A stretch of 64,000 nt of DNA from Acanthacorydalis orientalis (GCA_034766995.1 CM068314.1:28077108-28141107); one strand, 5' to 3'. Shown: positions 1 through 12,151, counted from the first letter of the stretch. Made by a program: numbers and translations. Notes: generated from the sequence alone by a model not told the origin.

Positions 1-539
1 GGACAAAATGAATAAATATCGTAGTAAATTATATAAAAATAAAACAAATTAAATAAAAGGAAAAAGATGTTTTTTATATCCTCTTTTTATTTAATTTGTC
101 GCAAGTGATTTTTATAATATAAATATTTATTCAGACTCAAGACTTGCTTTTTTTCTCAATATTTATTATTTTCAATTCTGTACATTTATAATATAAATAT
201 AACACATATCAATTTGAAAAAACACACAAATTAATTTATACTAATAGAGATTTGGAAGCTGAGTGGGTCATCATTTCATTACACATTCAAAACTGGTAAT
301 AAAAAGTTAAAAAAAACTGAAGTTTGTAAATATTAAAAATTACAATAAGCATAGTAGTATATATTTGTTTCATATTTAGGATCCCTCGCTATATTAATAA
401 AAGTAAGACACAAAGTTGATCTCAAGCTAAATCAGTTCAAATGTTATGAAGTAGAATGATACGATAATTTAATTTTTAATATGTAAGTAATCGCTTAAAT
501 TCCACAAATTAACGATTTTTAAAAATTATATTAAATAAA

Positions 540-540
<1 letters not shown>

Positions 541-599
<59 letters not shown>
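541..599. repeat. (TA)n microsatellite
   Basis: Uninterrupted TA dinucleotide run of about 58 bp. Confidence 0.97.
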
Positions 600-603
<4 letters not shown>

Positions 604-909
604 GTGTTATCTATATAACTAATAAAATGTTTATGTCAACACAATTACATCTACTTATATCGAATAGTGTAAGGTAACATAAAAATTATGTATCGTGTAT
701 ATTTGTATTCATATACGTGACTTTTTTCCCATACAACCAGACTGCTGTCTGTATGTCTGGTTCCTGTGTGAAATTTTATTATATCCGAGCGAAGCGTGAG
801 AGTGGGAAATATCATGAATGAGGAAATAATTCGACGTTCAATGTCTGGCTGCCAGGTAAATGCTTTATTTCATTATCCTACTACCATTTAATCTGTGAGT
901 CGTATTTTT

Positions 910-914
<5 letters not shown>

Positions 915-970
<56 letters not shown>
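915..970. repeat. compound (TA)n(TG)n microsatellite
   Basis: TA dinucleotides pass directly into TG dinucleotides, followed by a degenerate TG-rich tail to about 995. Confidence 0.97.
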
Positions 971-977
<7 letters not shown>

Positions 978-1721
978 ATGTGTATATGTGCGTGTAGGCG
1001 TGGGTCTAAAAAAATAATGTTATTCATGATTATATTTTCTTAAAAAATATAAATTTGATAAAAAAGTGTGATTTATAATTCTAAAAACCTGAAAAAACAC
1101 ATGTTACGCATTAAAATATAAAATGACATTCAAAAATCTGTCTCATATTTCATACCAACAAGAAATAGGATTTTAACAAACAGCACAAATGATTGATTTA
1201 ATTTTATTTAAATTCAAGATCGCGTTTCAACAATGAGTAGAAGAATAAATAGTAAGACGATATTTATTAAGAAATAAATCAGTGCATATAAAAGTATATT
1301 ATAAATTATTTCACTAAAAAAATATACATATCTATTAAGAATTATATTATAATTTAAATTAAAAAAAATGCATTCTTAAAAAAACAACTATGCAATTATT
1401 TAATTGTAAATTAAAAAATCACCCTTCACTAAAGGTAATTTAAATATCATTCCAAATTTCATCTTAATATAAATCACAGGCTATCAGTACAAAAGTCTTA
1501 AATAAAAATATCTAAAAATATTCTTTACCTCTAAATCATACCATAAACTAGCTGAAAATCCTAGGAAAACCATTTAAGTCAAAAGACAAAAGAATAGTAA
1601 TTAGTTCAATTGTTTTGCGTGATAATAATTCTTGAAATTAATTTGTTAAAAATTAAAAAAATAGTAAAACTTACTGAATTTTTTTGTCCTATTCTACATT
1701 AGGTTTTCAATATTTCTTTTT

Positions 1722-1724
<3 letters not shown>

Positions 1725-1812
<88 letters not shown>

Positions 1813-1814
1813 TA
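1725..1814. repeat. (TA)n microsatellite with TG interruptions
   Basis: Nearly 90 bp of TA broken by two single TATG steps. Confidence 0.97.
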
Positions 1815-1830
1815 ACGATTTATGCAAATC

Positions 1831-2350
1831 GTTAATATGCTAAGGCAACTGACAATTTCACGGCCCCAACAATACCAATAACGTGGGATGAAGCGTCAAG
1901 GACAACTGTTTTATTATTTAAAAGGGTTTTGTGAATAAATTGTGTCAGGTGTTTGTGCTCTGATGATACCCGCAGGTACAAAAAACATGAATAGCTGGGG
2001 TTAAAATGTCCATAAAACAGCCACAATTACTAATAACCCAATATGAAACAGAGATAAACATAGAAAAGCACGTACATATTATGTCTAGTATACATTTATC
2101 TCTATTTAATTTTATATGTAAATATGTGAAACATGTGCGGTATGATGTGAAAAGCATTCAAATAACGACTTCGCCTCATTTTATATATAATACATATAAA
2201 CACGTATGGTGCTTTAGTATCGCACTGTAGGAAGTTCATGTGTCGGGTTGTAAATTGACATCGAGATAAACACCTGTTGCACTATTCTTTCGGTTAACAT
2301 TTCACCAACCTGTTGTATACACGCCTTATAAACACGTGGTTGTTTATAGT
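1831..2350. promoter_or_regulatory. less AT-rich island upstream of dpn, possible regulatory DNA
   Basis: This stretch between two TA tracts has clearly more GC than its surroundings and no convincing coding frame. It holds two CAGGTG-type E-boxes (1946-1951 plus strand; CACCTG at 2271-2276) and a CACGTG at 2333-2338. These are binding-site types for proneural and Hairy-related bHLH proteins. A regulatory role is inference; the 11-kb distance from the dpn start makes it uncertain. Confidence 0.2.
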
Positions 2351-2419
2351 TTTATTATGAATTAAAAATGTATAAAGTAGTCAGCAATTGCACTTCATAC
2401 ACACGGAGTTTTTATTGAA

Positions 2420-2424
<5 letters not shown>

Positions 2425-2488
<64 letters not shown>
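2425..2488. repeat. (TA)n microsatellite
   Basis: Uninterrupted TA run of about 63 bp. Confidence 0.97.
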
Positions 2489-2489
<1 letters not shown>

Positions 2490-2496
<7 letters not shown>

Positions 2497-3748
2497 GCTT
2501 TAAATAACTAACCATCAGATATTTAATAATAGTATTAAAACACACAGAAAATGAATGACAAGTATATTAACTAAAAAATTGTCAAAAAATAATAATTATT
2601 TAAACAGATTTATTTTACTGGTACAATTTAAAAACAATGATATAACCTAGTAATCACTTAATTTTCCTTATACAATGAGGGCTTGAATCCAAAAAAGCTT
2701 ATCTATATTTTGTCGATTTTTAAGATAATATGGGGTATACTTTCCTTAAAAAAAACAGCGTATACAGCATAATTCAACAAGATTTTGACGTTTCATAATC
2801 TCGTAGTTGACCCAAAAAGATCTTGTAATTATAGAGAACAAATTTTTGTCATGATCTAAAGTATATCAAAATTAATTACTTTTTTTACCACTCATAAAAT
2901 ATTTATAAAACATAAACATGCTTCATTGATTTTAAGCATTCGTTATTAAACTTCTTATATCATCACAAACTTGAATACATTTTCACGACGCATTGGTCAA
3001 ATGTTAATTTTATTAAAAAACTTACTGGCCCAAAATTATTAGTTATATAGGTTTTAATCAAAAACCTATATTACTAATTCTAAAATGAATGAATAGTAAA
3101 ATAATTGATTTTGTTTTGAAAATATGATTACATTATTTAAATTTATTCTAAAAATTAAAGAAGTGTTCTGTGGGTATTAAAAGTAACTTAAAAAGTAACA
3201 ATGAAATAACTTTACTATTTGAAATAAACGTGTTTGATATAATATAACCAGCATTTTTACACGTGCATAATACAGCATGAACAAAACATATTTTAACTTG
3301 TTACAGGAAATGTGTATTACAATGAAATTTATAATATTGTAACATTTATATTGAATACTTTATTGACACATAACATCAGTGAACAGGTGGCGATAATGTT
3401 AAGTGCAGACTATCCAAATTTATTCATTTATGCGTCATTAGTTAATGGAATTATTTAAGTTAAAACATGTGTGTATTATGTACACACTGAGATGAATTTA
3501 GACATATATATATATATCCAAAAGAATACGCGTGAAAATCATGAATTTACTTAAATTTAAAATGTATAATAAAATTCCATTTAGAAAAACCGAAAGTAAC
3601 TTATAACCATTCTGAAAATAAAAACTATCAATGAAGAACCTAATACAAAAATAAATGAGAGAGAATGACATACAAAGAGATTGATAAAAAATTTTCTTTG
3701 GACTTTCTTAGAATATATCGTCAATTATTTCATTTTAATGTATTTCTG

Positions 3749-3750
<2 letters not shown>
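2490..3750. other. AT-rich intergenic DNA, nothing recognised
   Basis: No coding frame, RNA gene or transposon end was recognised. Isolated motifs are a CAGGTG at 3384-3389 and a CGCGTG (class C site on the minus strand) at 3529-3534. Confidence 0.55.

Positions 3751-3794
<44 letters not shown>
3751..3794. repeat. (TA)n microsatellite
   Basis: Uninterrupted AT run. It makes tyrosine/isoleucine-rich open frames that should not be read as genes. Confidence 0.97.
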
Positions 3795-3796
<2 letters not shown>

Positions 3797-3929
3797 TTGA
3801 TACAAATATTTTTTATTCTTGTACATAGAATAATAAATAAGAACATAAAAGTAAATAAAATGATTATTAAAAATTCATATTTCAAAAAATTTGAAATGTC
3901 CAATCACAAAATGAATATTTATACCGCCA

Positions 3930-4480
3930 CACGTCACTAACGAATACGTCTTATCTACAATCACGATGTGATGTTATTCATAAGTCGAACGTCACGACTT
4001 CGTGACCCATATTCTCACAAAAATAGAACAACAATAGCGAACCATGGCATCAGATACAATTTCATAAATGTAAATCATTCTCTTCCACTGACATAAAACG
4101 ATCCGAGGATGCCTTCCAACAAAGCGTATAAAGTATATAAACTCGATCGCAGGTAAGAAGAATTAAAACGGCGAAGTATATCCGAAACAATTACCAAGTG
4201 AGAGGGAATATACCGAACGGATTTCCTTACACATACAATCTCTTTTTAACAATGCGGAACGTAAATATTTTATAAGCGTGGCAGTCGAATGCCTCTACAA
4301 ATGAATTATTTACCTCTTCAAGAAATGTGTGAAAGAAAAAAAAACATCTAAAGTAATATGGTAATGCGCGTCGTGAGTCTGACACGCGAATCAAACCCCT
4401 GGATATACATTTTTGAAGTTTTGTACATACCGGTTGTATAGTTTTTCTTGACAACGAAAAAATAAATTTGTTGCTACTCA
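3930..4480. promoter_or_regulatory. GC-richer island with class C and Su(H)-like sites
   Basis: The island is higher in GC than its flanks and free of simple repeats. It contains a 16-bp inverted repeat (GTCACGA-CT-TCGTGAC, 3991-4006), a Su(H) core on the minus strand (TTCTCACA, 4012-4019) and a class C Hes/Dpn site CACGCG (4383-4388). No coding frame looks real. It may be a distal enhancer of dpn or of an unseen upstream gene; this rests on motifs only. Confidence 0.25.
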
Positions 4481-5006
4481 ACACTAGTAAATTAAAGTTT
4501 AATCAACGCATTTTTTTATTCTAATATTAAATTGGTTATTGTTGAAACTTGTGATCTTGAAAAACAAGTAAATAAATAAACAAAAAATATTAAAACAAAA
4601 CTATGATTACATATATATATATATATATATATATACATTTATTTATTGCCCTTATTTACACTTGAAACATTTATATAATTGATTAATTTTATTAATGAAA
4701 TTTATATAAATCCAATAAATAGAATAAATATATTAAATAATAGACATATTAATAAGATGTTTTTTTTTCATATTATGCATTTTAGTATTTTATAATGAAA
4801 ATTATAATATTTAACAGTTCAGGATCACCTTTGTTCATAATCTAAAAAACGCATGTAATTGAGCTTACACTACTGTTATAATATGCAATTGACAAATAAA
4901 ACTAATGAAAATAAATATCATTTGCTGATGATATTATAACTTTGAAAAACAACATATTTATTATAATTTATACATGAAAGAATATATTTATGTAAGAGAA
5001 CACTAT

Positions 5007-5010
<4 letters not shown>

Positions 5011-5061
<51 letters not shown>
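5011..5061. repeat. (TA)n microsatellite
   Basis: Uninterrupted TA run. Confidence 0.97.
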
Positions 5062-5066
<5 letters not shown>

Positions 5067-6560
5067 CACACAATGTACATCAGCCTTAATGTATGCTATA
5101 TTTATAAAATAGTATCACATATAGAAGGTTTTTAAAAAGAATCATTATCGTATGAGGAAGTGCGTAAGAAATATATAAAGTAATATAGTAGGGTAACTTA
5201 TTTATCCATTTATATGTACTGTTAGATTGACGTCTCTTGTTACATCGGTCAAAGCGCACCCTTCTTATAAAACTCTCACCTGGATTTTCAGGAACTTATC
5301 ATTTTACGAGCATGCGTTTCATATATAACTGACGTCATATATAAAACAGTTACGTATCACCCCATAAGAATTATATAGGTTCATTGTTAAAAATACAACT
5401 TTTGACGAAACTGTTTGTTTAAATATATAATATTTTAGTATAAATATATTTATGATTACATTTAAAAATAAGATGTAATTCTCTTAATTTATAAAATAGA
5501 AAATAGAGCATCCCAGTTCATATTGTATTCTAAAAAGATCTACACAGTAACATAAATGTAACTAATTAACGGTACAAAAAGCGGCAGAGAAAATAAGATG
5601 CACATGTATTAATAAATAAAACCAAAAAAATGATCGCAAAAAAGGAACTACAACCAAACCATCGAAAATAATAATAACAATATAAATACAATTAGACATA
5701 ATAATGAACCGTTTTACTGTTTGTTTTTATTCAAAGCATATTTAATTTGAGTTATCTGTAACCAAACTGGCCTAACTCATAAATTTGGAATGTTGTGCTT
5801 CTTGTTAAAATTCGATCTTTCATAAATAATTTACAATTCTATATCGACCTAACCTATTTATTTTGTTTATGAAAAAAATCTGATTTAATAAAATAATAAA
5901 CTCGATGAATAAGAAAAATAACTACTTTGTTATTAGTTTATTGATTAAAAAATAGAATTTCCAGTTTCTAATTTAAGTTTGTTTAACTTCCAAGTAAGTA
6001 AAATTGTAATTTTAAGAATTTGGTAATAAAGGTGCATTTATTTTAAATTTTATTATGATTTTTATTCTTTTTTTTGGTATATTTTAATGTTATGAAAGTG
6101 AAAAAAAATAGTTTAAGGCAATAGGTTTTTTAGTGACCATCGTGAGAATTTCTATATATTATATTATATTTCATTTTATTTTTATCGCTTCTTATTTTTC
6201 ATCTCTTCTGTTCTTTAAAGAACATAATTTATTTATTTAGTAAGTAAATACTAATAAGTTGACCAAAAATAAAAAAAATTTAATATACAATTAAAAATTA
6301 GGTAATATATATGTTTATCTTGTAGTGAAAAAGATTCACTATTATAATGTAAGTACGTAAACTTCAAAAAAGGATATCCAATTCAAACGAAAGAAAAGTA
6401 TTATTTTTCTACTTTGAGGATTATGAATCGAGATAATAACTGTACCATATAAAAAAATGTTTTGTACAAAACCTAAAAGACAGGAAAAAAATATAATGAG
6501 AGTAGAGTGTCTAAAGATTGCCAAATCATAGCTCTTTAAAGTCAATAGCGCCACTGATAA

Positions 6561-6565
<5 letters not shown>

Positions 6566-6633
<68 letters not shown>
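6566..6633. repeat. (TA)n microsatellite
   Basis: Uninterrupted AT run of about 68 bp. Confidence 0.97.
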
Positions 6634-6637
<4 letters not shown>

Positions 6638-7123
6638 TAGATATTTGTAATAAAGAATTCAAATTTTAAAAATCTACCACCAGTCATATTTAGCTTGAAC
6701 CATTATATAATATGTTATCAGATTTTTCAATTATATATTATTTTCTTTACAAAACAGGCCTTGTGTTGAATTCTTAACATCTTATGTATGTATACACATA
6801 AATATTTATACATTTGTATAATATTTAATTGTGAGAAATCTAGAAACACGAAAAGTGTTTAATGTAATTTAATTTATCACGGTGTAAAATAGTAAATAAA
6901 AACAGTAATTACATTTTCACGGTAACTGAACATATCTGCAATTAATTAATTCCATAAAATGAAAAAAAACGTCTGAGTAAGATGAGATCACTATCTTTTT
7001 AAAATATGCAAAGAAATTCAATTCGAACTAATAAAAAATAATATTTCAAGATCACACACATACATATTTTACTCTTTCATCTTCATCTACCAATTATCAT
7101 TAGTGCCGCGAGATATTCGTGGG

Positions 7124-7151
<28 letters not shown>
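7124..7151. repeat. (TA)n microsatellite
   Basis: Short TA run that marks the left edge of the GC-rich island at 7160-7510. Confidence 0.95.
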
Positions 7152-7154
<3 letters not shown>

Positions 7155-7159
7155 GCTTT

Positions 7160-7510
7160 TTTTTTGTTGCCGTCTGACATTTGATCCCACGCGAGTAGAG
7201 TGCGCGTCGAGCGCCAGGCTCACGGCATGCCACACTTCGCCGCTAGGCGGCACAAGTCGGCACCCGTTCTCGGCATGTTTCGGCTGCTGCCGTCGTGCGC
7301 CGCCACGATTCTCTTCACTCCACCGTGCAAGAAGCTTTCCAACGCGAAGCATTCTACGTATAAATGTGTTATACGTGGTCGCAGCAGACACAGAAGAACT
7401 GTTGTTTGTGGTCCACGCTCTCTGTTCCACGCAGACCGCACTGTGGGAAACATAAACGTTGCTTGTTCTCACACGGCATATGCGATCGATGGATGGAGAT
7501 GGTCAACTAC
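7160..7510. promoter_or_regulatory. GC-rich island with a Su(H) paired site, candidate Notch-responsive enhancer
   Basis: This is the most GC-rich non-coding stretch outside the transposons, sharply bounded by TA tracts. It contains a head-to-head pair of Su(H) sites (7442-7473), a class C Hes/Dpn site CACGCG (7188-7193), an N-box-like CACAAG (7251-7256) and a GCCGC-TAG-GCGGC inverted repeat (7239-7251) resembling the CTCF core. Open frames run through it on both strands, as expected for any GC-rich patch, and none resembles a protein I know. It lies 5.5 kb upstream of the dpn start. Alternative readings are an unrelated promoter or a non-coding exon. Confidence 0.45.
7442..7473. promoter_or_regulatory. 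Su(H) paired site (SPS)
   Basis: TGTGGGAA (7442-7449, plus) faces TTCTCACA (7466-7473, i.e. TGTGAGAA on minus) across exactly 16 nt. Both halves extend to the full YGTGRGAAM consensus (TGTGGGAAA and TGTGAGAAC). Head-to-head sites with 15-17 nt spacing are the known arrangement at Notch-target E(spl)/Hes promoters, where they support paired Su(H)/CSL-NICD-Mastermind complexes. The sequence match is certain; the function is inferred. Confidence 0.5.
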
Positions 7511-7608
7511 TACTTTGATCCTAAAAGTACTATTGCACGATAATGTTGTACAAAGTATGTCCAAATATGGCATAATGTTTGCTTTCAATGCAAGGATTAC
7601 ATTTTATA

Positions 7609-7617
7609 CATACATAC

Positions 7618-7671
<54 letters not shown>
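7609..7671. repeat. (TACA)n/(TA)n microsatellite
   Basis: ACAT repeats run into a 50-bp TA tract. Confidence 0.97.
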
Positions 7672-7673
<2 letters not shown>

Positions 7674-7757
7674 TGTTTACACTATATAAATTATTATTTT
7701 CCAATTAACTTCTAAAAAAAATATTTACTAATAAAAAAAAAACAGAATAGAATTATA

Positions 7758-8118
7758 AGGTCTATTCGATATGTTCTCTGAACTGACTCTTGAATTTTAT
7801 GACTTTACTCTGACTTTCTTACTCTGAATTTGTTTTTATCGAACTACATAAAGTTAGAGTAAATAATATGAATACTGTCAATTTTGGATGATTTGTTTAT
7901 TCGATAGGGATTATCATAGATAAAGACCCTCGAGTTAGACAAAGATCTCGCGTTACTCTAACAAAAAGCTAGAGTAAGTTCAGAGTAACAAATCCCCTGT
8001 TCTGAACTTACTCTAAAATGTTCGACGAAAATCCCGAGTAAGTTCAGAATATAAATCGAACAGAAAAGTGTAACATTTCTTACTCCGAGTAAGTTCAGTG
8101 TACATATCGAACAGACCT
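7758..8118. mobile_element. MITE-like non-autonomous DNA transposon, about 360 bp
   Basis: The ends are inverted copies: AGGTCTATTCGATATGT at the left, and AGGTCTGTTCGATATGT when the right end is read on the minus strand. The similarity runs on through CTGAACT..ACTC. Both ends are flanked by ATA (7755-7757 and 8119-8121), a possible 3-bp target duplication. Inside lies a perfect 15-bp stem (7970-7984 with 8001-8015) built from a GAGTAAGTTCAGA motif that recurs several times. There is no coding capacity. A 3-bp duplication would suit a PIF/Harbinger-type element, but the family is not established. Confidence 0.7.
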
Positions 8119-8119
8119 A

Positions 8120-10430
8120 TAGTACTAAACAGAAAGCATGCCATTAAAAATCAATCAGTCATATAATATATATATATATATATACATATATATAATTTAA
8201 AATATGAGTGATTTGCATTATTAATGAATGTGACTTGAGATAAATCTACTTAAAAGAAAATTTTCACTATTTAATACATGAAATGTTACTTCCGAGTAAT
8301 GCCTATACTAAAGAGAGTTGAAGACGACCCAGTCAGGAAAGAGATTCAATAGACAAAGTTGAAGTATCAGTAAATGTTTTGAAACCAAATGAAAAATGTT
8401 TCCTACTAATACAAAAGAGTTAACCCTCAATTCAGCGCATCCTGATTTCTAACTCAACCGGACATACTGTATACTTTACACGAAATATTTTTTAAAATAT
8501 AATTCTTGTTTTTAAAGAACTTATTGGTTCATTTTTTTAGAATGTCAAATTAAATATCTTCTTTAAAAAATCGGATATGATAATCAAATTTAATGATTTT
8601 GTCTGCATTTCCTTCTCTATTAGATAACGTACACCTTCCACGACACTTTTTTTTGAATTCTGATGTGTAATATGGCTTCCTTTTTGTGAAATAGGTTTTC
8701 ATTATGAAGATGATAATTTCTTCAAGCTTCTTCTACTTTGATTTAGTAAGATTAGAAAAACATAAAGTTTGAAAATGTATCCCGTTGAATTTATTATTAT
8801 AAAGAAAACTATCCATTTCTACCCTTATGAAATAGGAGCTAAACATTTTTTACTAATAAGCTCAATTATATTTTAAACCCCTTTCATCTAATCAAAAAAG
8901 GAAAATAGTCCCGTATTGGTTTACATACTTTTTGACCCAGAGTATTCAGTACGTCAGAAATATCCACTACTTCTAATGTTCCGATCTTAAGTACTAATAA
9001 GTTTTGGAATTATAAAACGTTTCTCAATTTGTAGTCCAAATGATAGCAAAGAATACAAATAAACATTCAGTCGGCCGTAAGTCAAATGAGATTAACAAAT
9101 AAGATTAACAGTTTCAATAATCGAGTTAAAAATCTAATTACTTTCAATTGAACATAAATAAGCAAGAAAGATGTATTTATATATGGTCATTAATTAATTT
9201 TAAAAATTTATGATAAGAAAATAGATATTACAATCTTGTAAATCTTCTTTATTTGCTTTTGAATAGTAAATTGAGCATAGACTTAATCCTGTGAATATGT
9301 GTTATGTATAAAATAAAATACAGCGTTTCCCATTAGCGAATTTTTAATTTCTTGAATTTTTGTTATTTCGAATTACAATGCCGCTACGACCTCAGATGTC
9401 GTCTAACCTCACCTAACATTCAATTCATCACAAATATGTGTCTTTGTACCTGCCAGGATTATATTTGAACATTTTATTTTTACTATAAGTGTACATATCA
9501 TTAATTTTAAAAACAACTATTCATACTTATTTTTAGATTTATTTCTGTTTCATGCTTATGTACTTAAAATTTAACTCTGTTCGCTGCTCACATTTTTTAT
9601 TTGACATATAATTGTTGTTTATATTATTTTATTACTTTTTAATATATACAAGGTGTATAAAAATAATAACTAATATTCTAACACATTCAAATGCTTTAAA
9701 ATAAGAATAGAAAATACATTAGTATTTTACAATTCTCACTTCATTATAAACAGTCTTAAATAAAATCCTAAATCATTGTTGAAGTAGGATGTATCACACA
9801 AGTAGTATTTAATTGAAGATTTAGAATTATAAATCCTTCTATAAAAGTAAAAGTAAAATATTTTGCAAACTATTTGGAAAAATATACAAAATTTACAAAA
9901 CATTAAATTTGATTGTGTTGCCCTAAAAATAATAGCATTTCCATTTCAAATACATACACACATACAAACACACACACACACATATATATATATATACATA
10001 TATATACATACTATATATACATACTCATATGGACAAATGTAATTGCATATGCTTTATCAAAATATAAAATTTCTAAATATAAAATATCTAATAAAAATAT
10101 AAGTAATTATTTTTTTATAAAACGAAATTATTTCAGTGTTTCTTTTTAATCACAAAAAAAATATTTCGATTTTTTTAACATTTCTTTCTTAAAGAACGTA
10201 TAATAATGCACAATAATTATAAGAAAGAAAGAAACTGTTAGAAATATCTTTTTAATTATTGTAGCATTAGTTGTGCTTTGATCACGAATTTATGAACTTT
10301 TATTTATATATAATTGATACAGTAAAAAGTGTATTTTTCAATATATATATATATATATATATAAACTTTACTTGATTTTGTAAAAACATAGAATAGATAA
10401 TTTTATAGCATTTCGCAAACCATATTGTGA
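8120..10430. other. AT-rich intergenic DNA, nothing recognised
   Basis: No coding frame, RNA gene or transposon end was recognised. Short TA tracts occur at 8161-8194 and 10341-10362, and a compound CA/TA tract at about 9953-10025. A CTAACCTCACCTAAC patch near 9400 resembles a motif scattered through many insect genomes but was not assigned. Confidence 0.5.
9953..10025. repeat. compound (CA)n(TA)n microsatellite
   Basis: ACAC and ATAT dinucleotide runs with TATACA interruptions. Confidence 0.93.
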
Positions 10431-10990
10431 AAACTATTTGTCTAGTAGATAGATTTTGGTCACACGAACGATAATTATACAAAGGACGATATGTTAGAGT
10501 AACAATGACGATACACGTACCTTGCTTGTGTACACCTATTGAAGGGTATCTTACAAAACGGACATAAAATATACGGATTTCCGAAAGGGGGATAATTTTC
10601 CCACATTCTGTATGCATCGTAGTACAGGTGATGCTTTTACCTTAGAGTAAACTCGATCGGTAATTGAAAAGTAAAAAAGAAGAAGGGGGACACAATAACA
10701 AAAATACTGTCACGCAGGTAAGGGTTATGAACTAATACGACGTTGGTTCGTCTCTATCTAGACAACGTGTGCGTGTCGTTGATTGTCTTCGTTCGCCACG
10801 AGACTAGCACAGTGGCACCCTACAGCAAATCATTTCCCCTGCCTCTCGGCAAGTCGTACGTCACATTCCCATGCACGCTTTGGGTTAGTGTGGGAACCAA
10901 ATTGTGTATGCCAGTGTAGCAGATCGAGTGCACTGGGACGTCATTAGAATTTATTCGAAGCACGGTGGTGTTTTCGTCAAGAAATAATGT
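10430..10990. promoter_or_regulatory. GC-richer island with Su(H), E-box and N-box sites, candidate dpn enhancer
   Basis: An island of raised GC lies 2.0-2.6 kb upstream of the dpn start. It contains two full Su(H) matches (TGTGGGAAA on minus at 10597-10605; TGTGGGAAC on plus at 10889-10897), a proneural-type E-box CAGGTG (10625-10630) 20 bp from the first of them, and an N-box CACGAG (10797-10802). Su(H) plus proneural E-box is the known combinatorial code of E(spl)-type genes. No reading frame here looks like a protein. The enhancer function is inferred; a promoter for an unannotated 5' exon is the main alternative. Confidence 0.4.
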
Positions 10991-10998
10991 ATACAGTA

Positions 10999-10999
<1 letters not shown>

Positions 11000-11084
<85 letters not shown>
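11000..11084. repeat. (TA)n microsatellite
   Basis: About 85 bp of TA with TACA and TG interruptions at the ends. Confidence 0.97.
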
Positions 11085-12080
11085 GCAATTTAAATATGAT
11101 GGACGTGAATATTGATCACAATAAATATGAAATAAAAAGTAATCTCATTAAGTATATTTATTGTCAGGCTATAATTTAAAGGCTTCTAATTACTGGAATG
11201 AAAATAAGAAATATACAGAATTTAATTTAAATACTAAATTGATTTCTAACAGTTATAAAAAGTCAATAAAACGGATAATTGTTGGTAAGGTACTTTAATG
11301 GCAATTTTACATCTTTCGCATTGGCGTACCAATTTCTATCTTGTGAAATGATATAACAGTTTCTAACCACAATAATCATGATTCTTAATACTTATCAATA
11401 TAGGTATTAGGGCACAATTTATAAACAAAACATTTAAAAATACGTTATTCATACTTATAAAAATCTTCTTATAAAAAAAATAAAATTCATTAAAGATGTC
11501 TTAAGGATACACTGAATAATGCAAATCGTAGTCACGTAGAAATTGTATTTTTTTTTTTGTATTTTAGATATTATAGAAGATATATTTTATGAAATAATTA
11601 CTTTATTCTTTTGCGTGTTATCATTTTAGGATATTTATACTTCTAATATTACATTTAATAATTCTTTTCCTATAACAATGATTTTCTATATAGTAATAAA
11701 ATGTATGTCAAAAAAGAACAAAAATTTTCAAAAAAAATAATTCATTGTTTGAAGTTACATCAATATTATTTAACGATTTATGATTATGATGTAAAAACAG
11801 TCATATAACAGTTATAATTTTCATACGTATTAAAAATAAACATCATTTTTTATATAATACTTCTTAAAAGGGCAATATTTTTTTTAAAAATATAAGTAAT
11901 TTCATAAAAATTATTAAAAATGAAATGTGTTTATTTCAACAATGATTTTGCAATTTAAGATACAATTTTTTGTCATATTTATATAGAAATAAATATGAAA
12001 AATTATCAATCTAGAACTGCTATAAACATATTGGCTATTTAAATAAAGTTTATAAAACTGTATTCAACATTTTCGGAAGT
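11085..12080. other. AT-rich intergenic DNA, nothing recognised
   Basis: No gene, RNA or repeat was recognised here. Confidence 0.5.
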
Positions 12081-12101
12081 GTATATATATATATATATAC
12101 A

Positions 12102-12151
<50 letters not shown>
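12081..12151. repeat. (TA)n microsatellite
   Basis: TA run with a single CATGA interruption near 12100. Confidence 0.97.

Larger units (their letters stand above)
1..1830. other. AT-rich intergenic DNA, no gene seen
   Basis: No open frame with recognisable content was found on either strand. The stretch holds three (TA)n-type tracts (listed separately) and one less AT-rich patch at about 720-885. That patch includes a perfect 8-bp inverted repeat (AACCAGAC at 735-742, GTCTGGTT at 755-762). No tRNA-like or rRNA-like sequence was noticed. Confidence 0.6.
4490..7120. other. AT-rich intergenic DNA, nothing recognised
   Basis: Apart from TA tracts at 4610-4634, 5011-5061 and 6566-6633, no gene, RNA or transposon was recognised. 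Two Su(H)-type sites lie here: CGTGAGAA at 6141-6148 and TGTGAGAAA at 6830-6838. Confidence 0.55.

Noticed and set aside
735..762. Hairpin AACCAGAC/GTCTGGTT as a microRNA precursor
   Set aside because: The perfect stem is only 8 bp and does not extend enough to make a precursor of 60 nt or more.
7083..7715. Overlapping open frames on both strands in the GC-rich island
   Set aside because: No recognisable domain, they run into TA microsatellites, and they overlap each other. They are expected by chance in a GC-rich patch; the regulatory motifs explain the island better.
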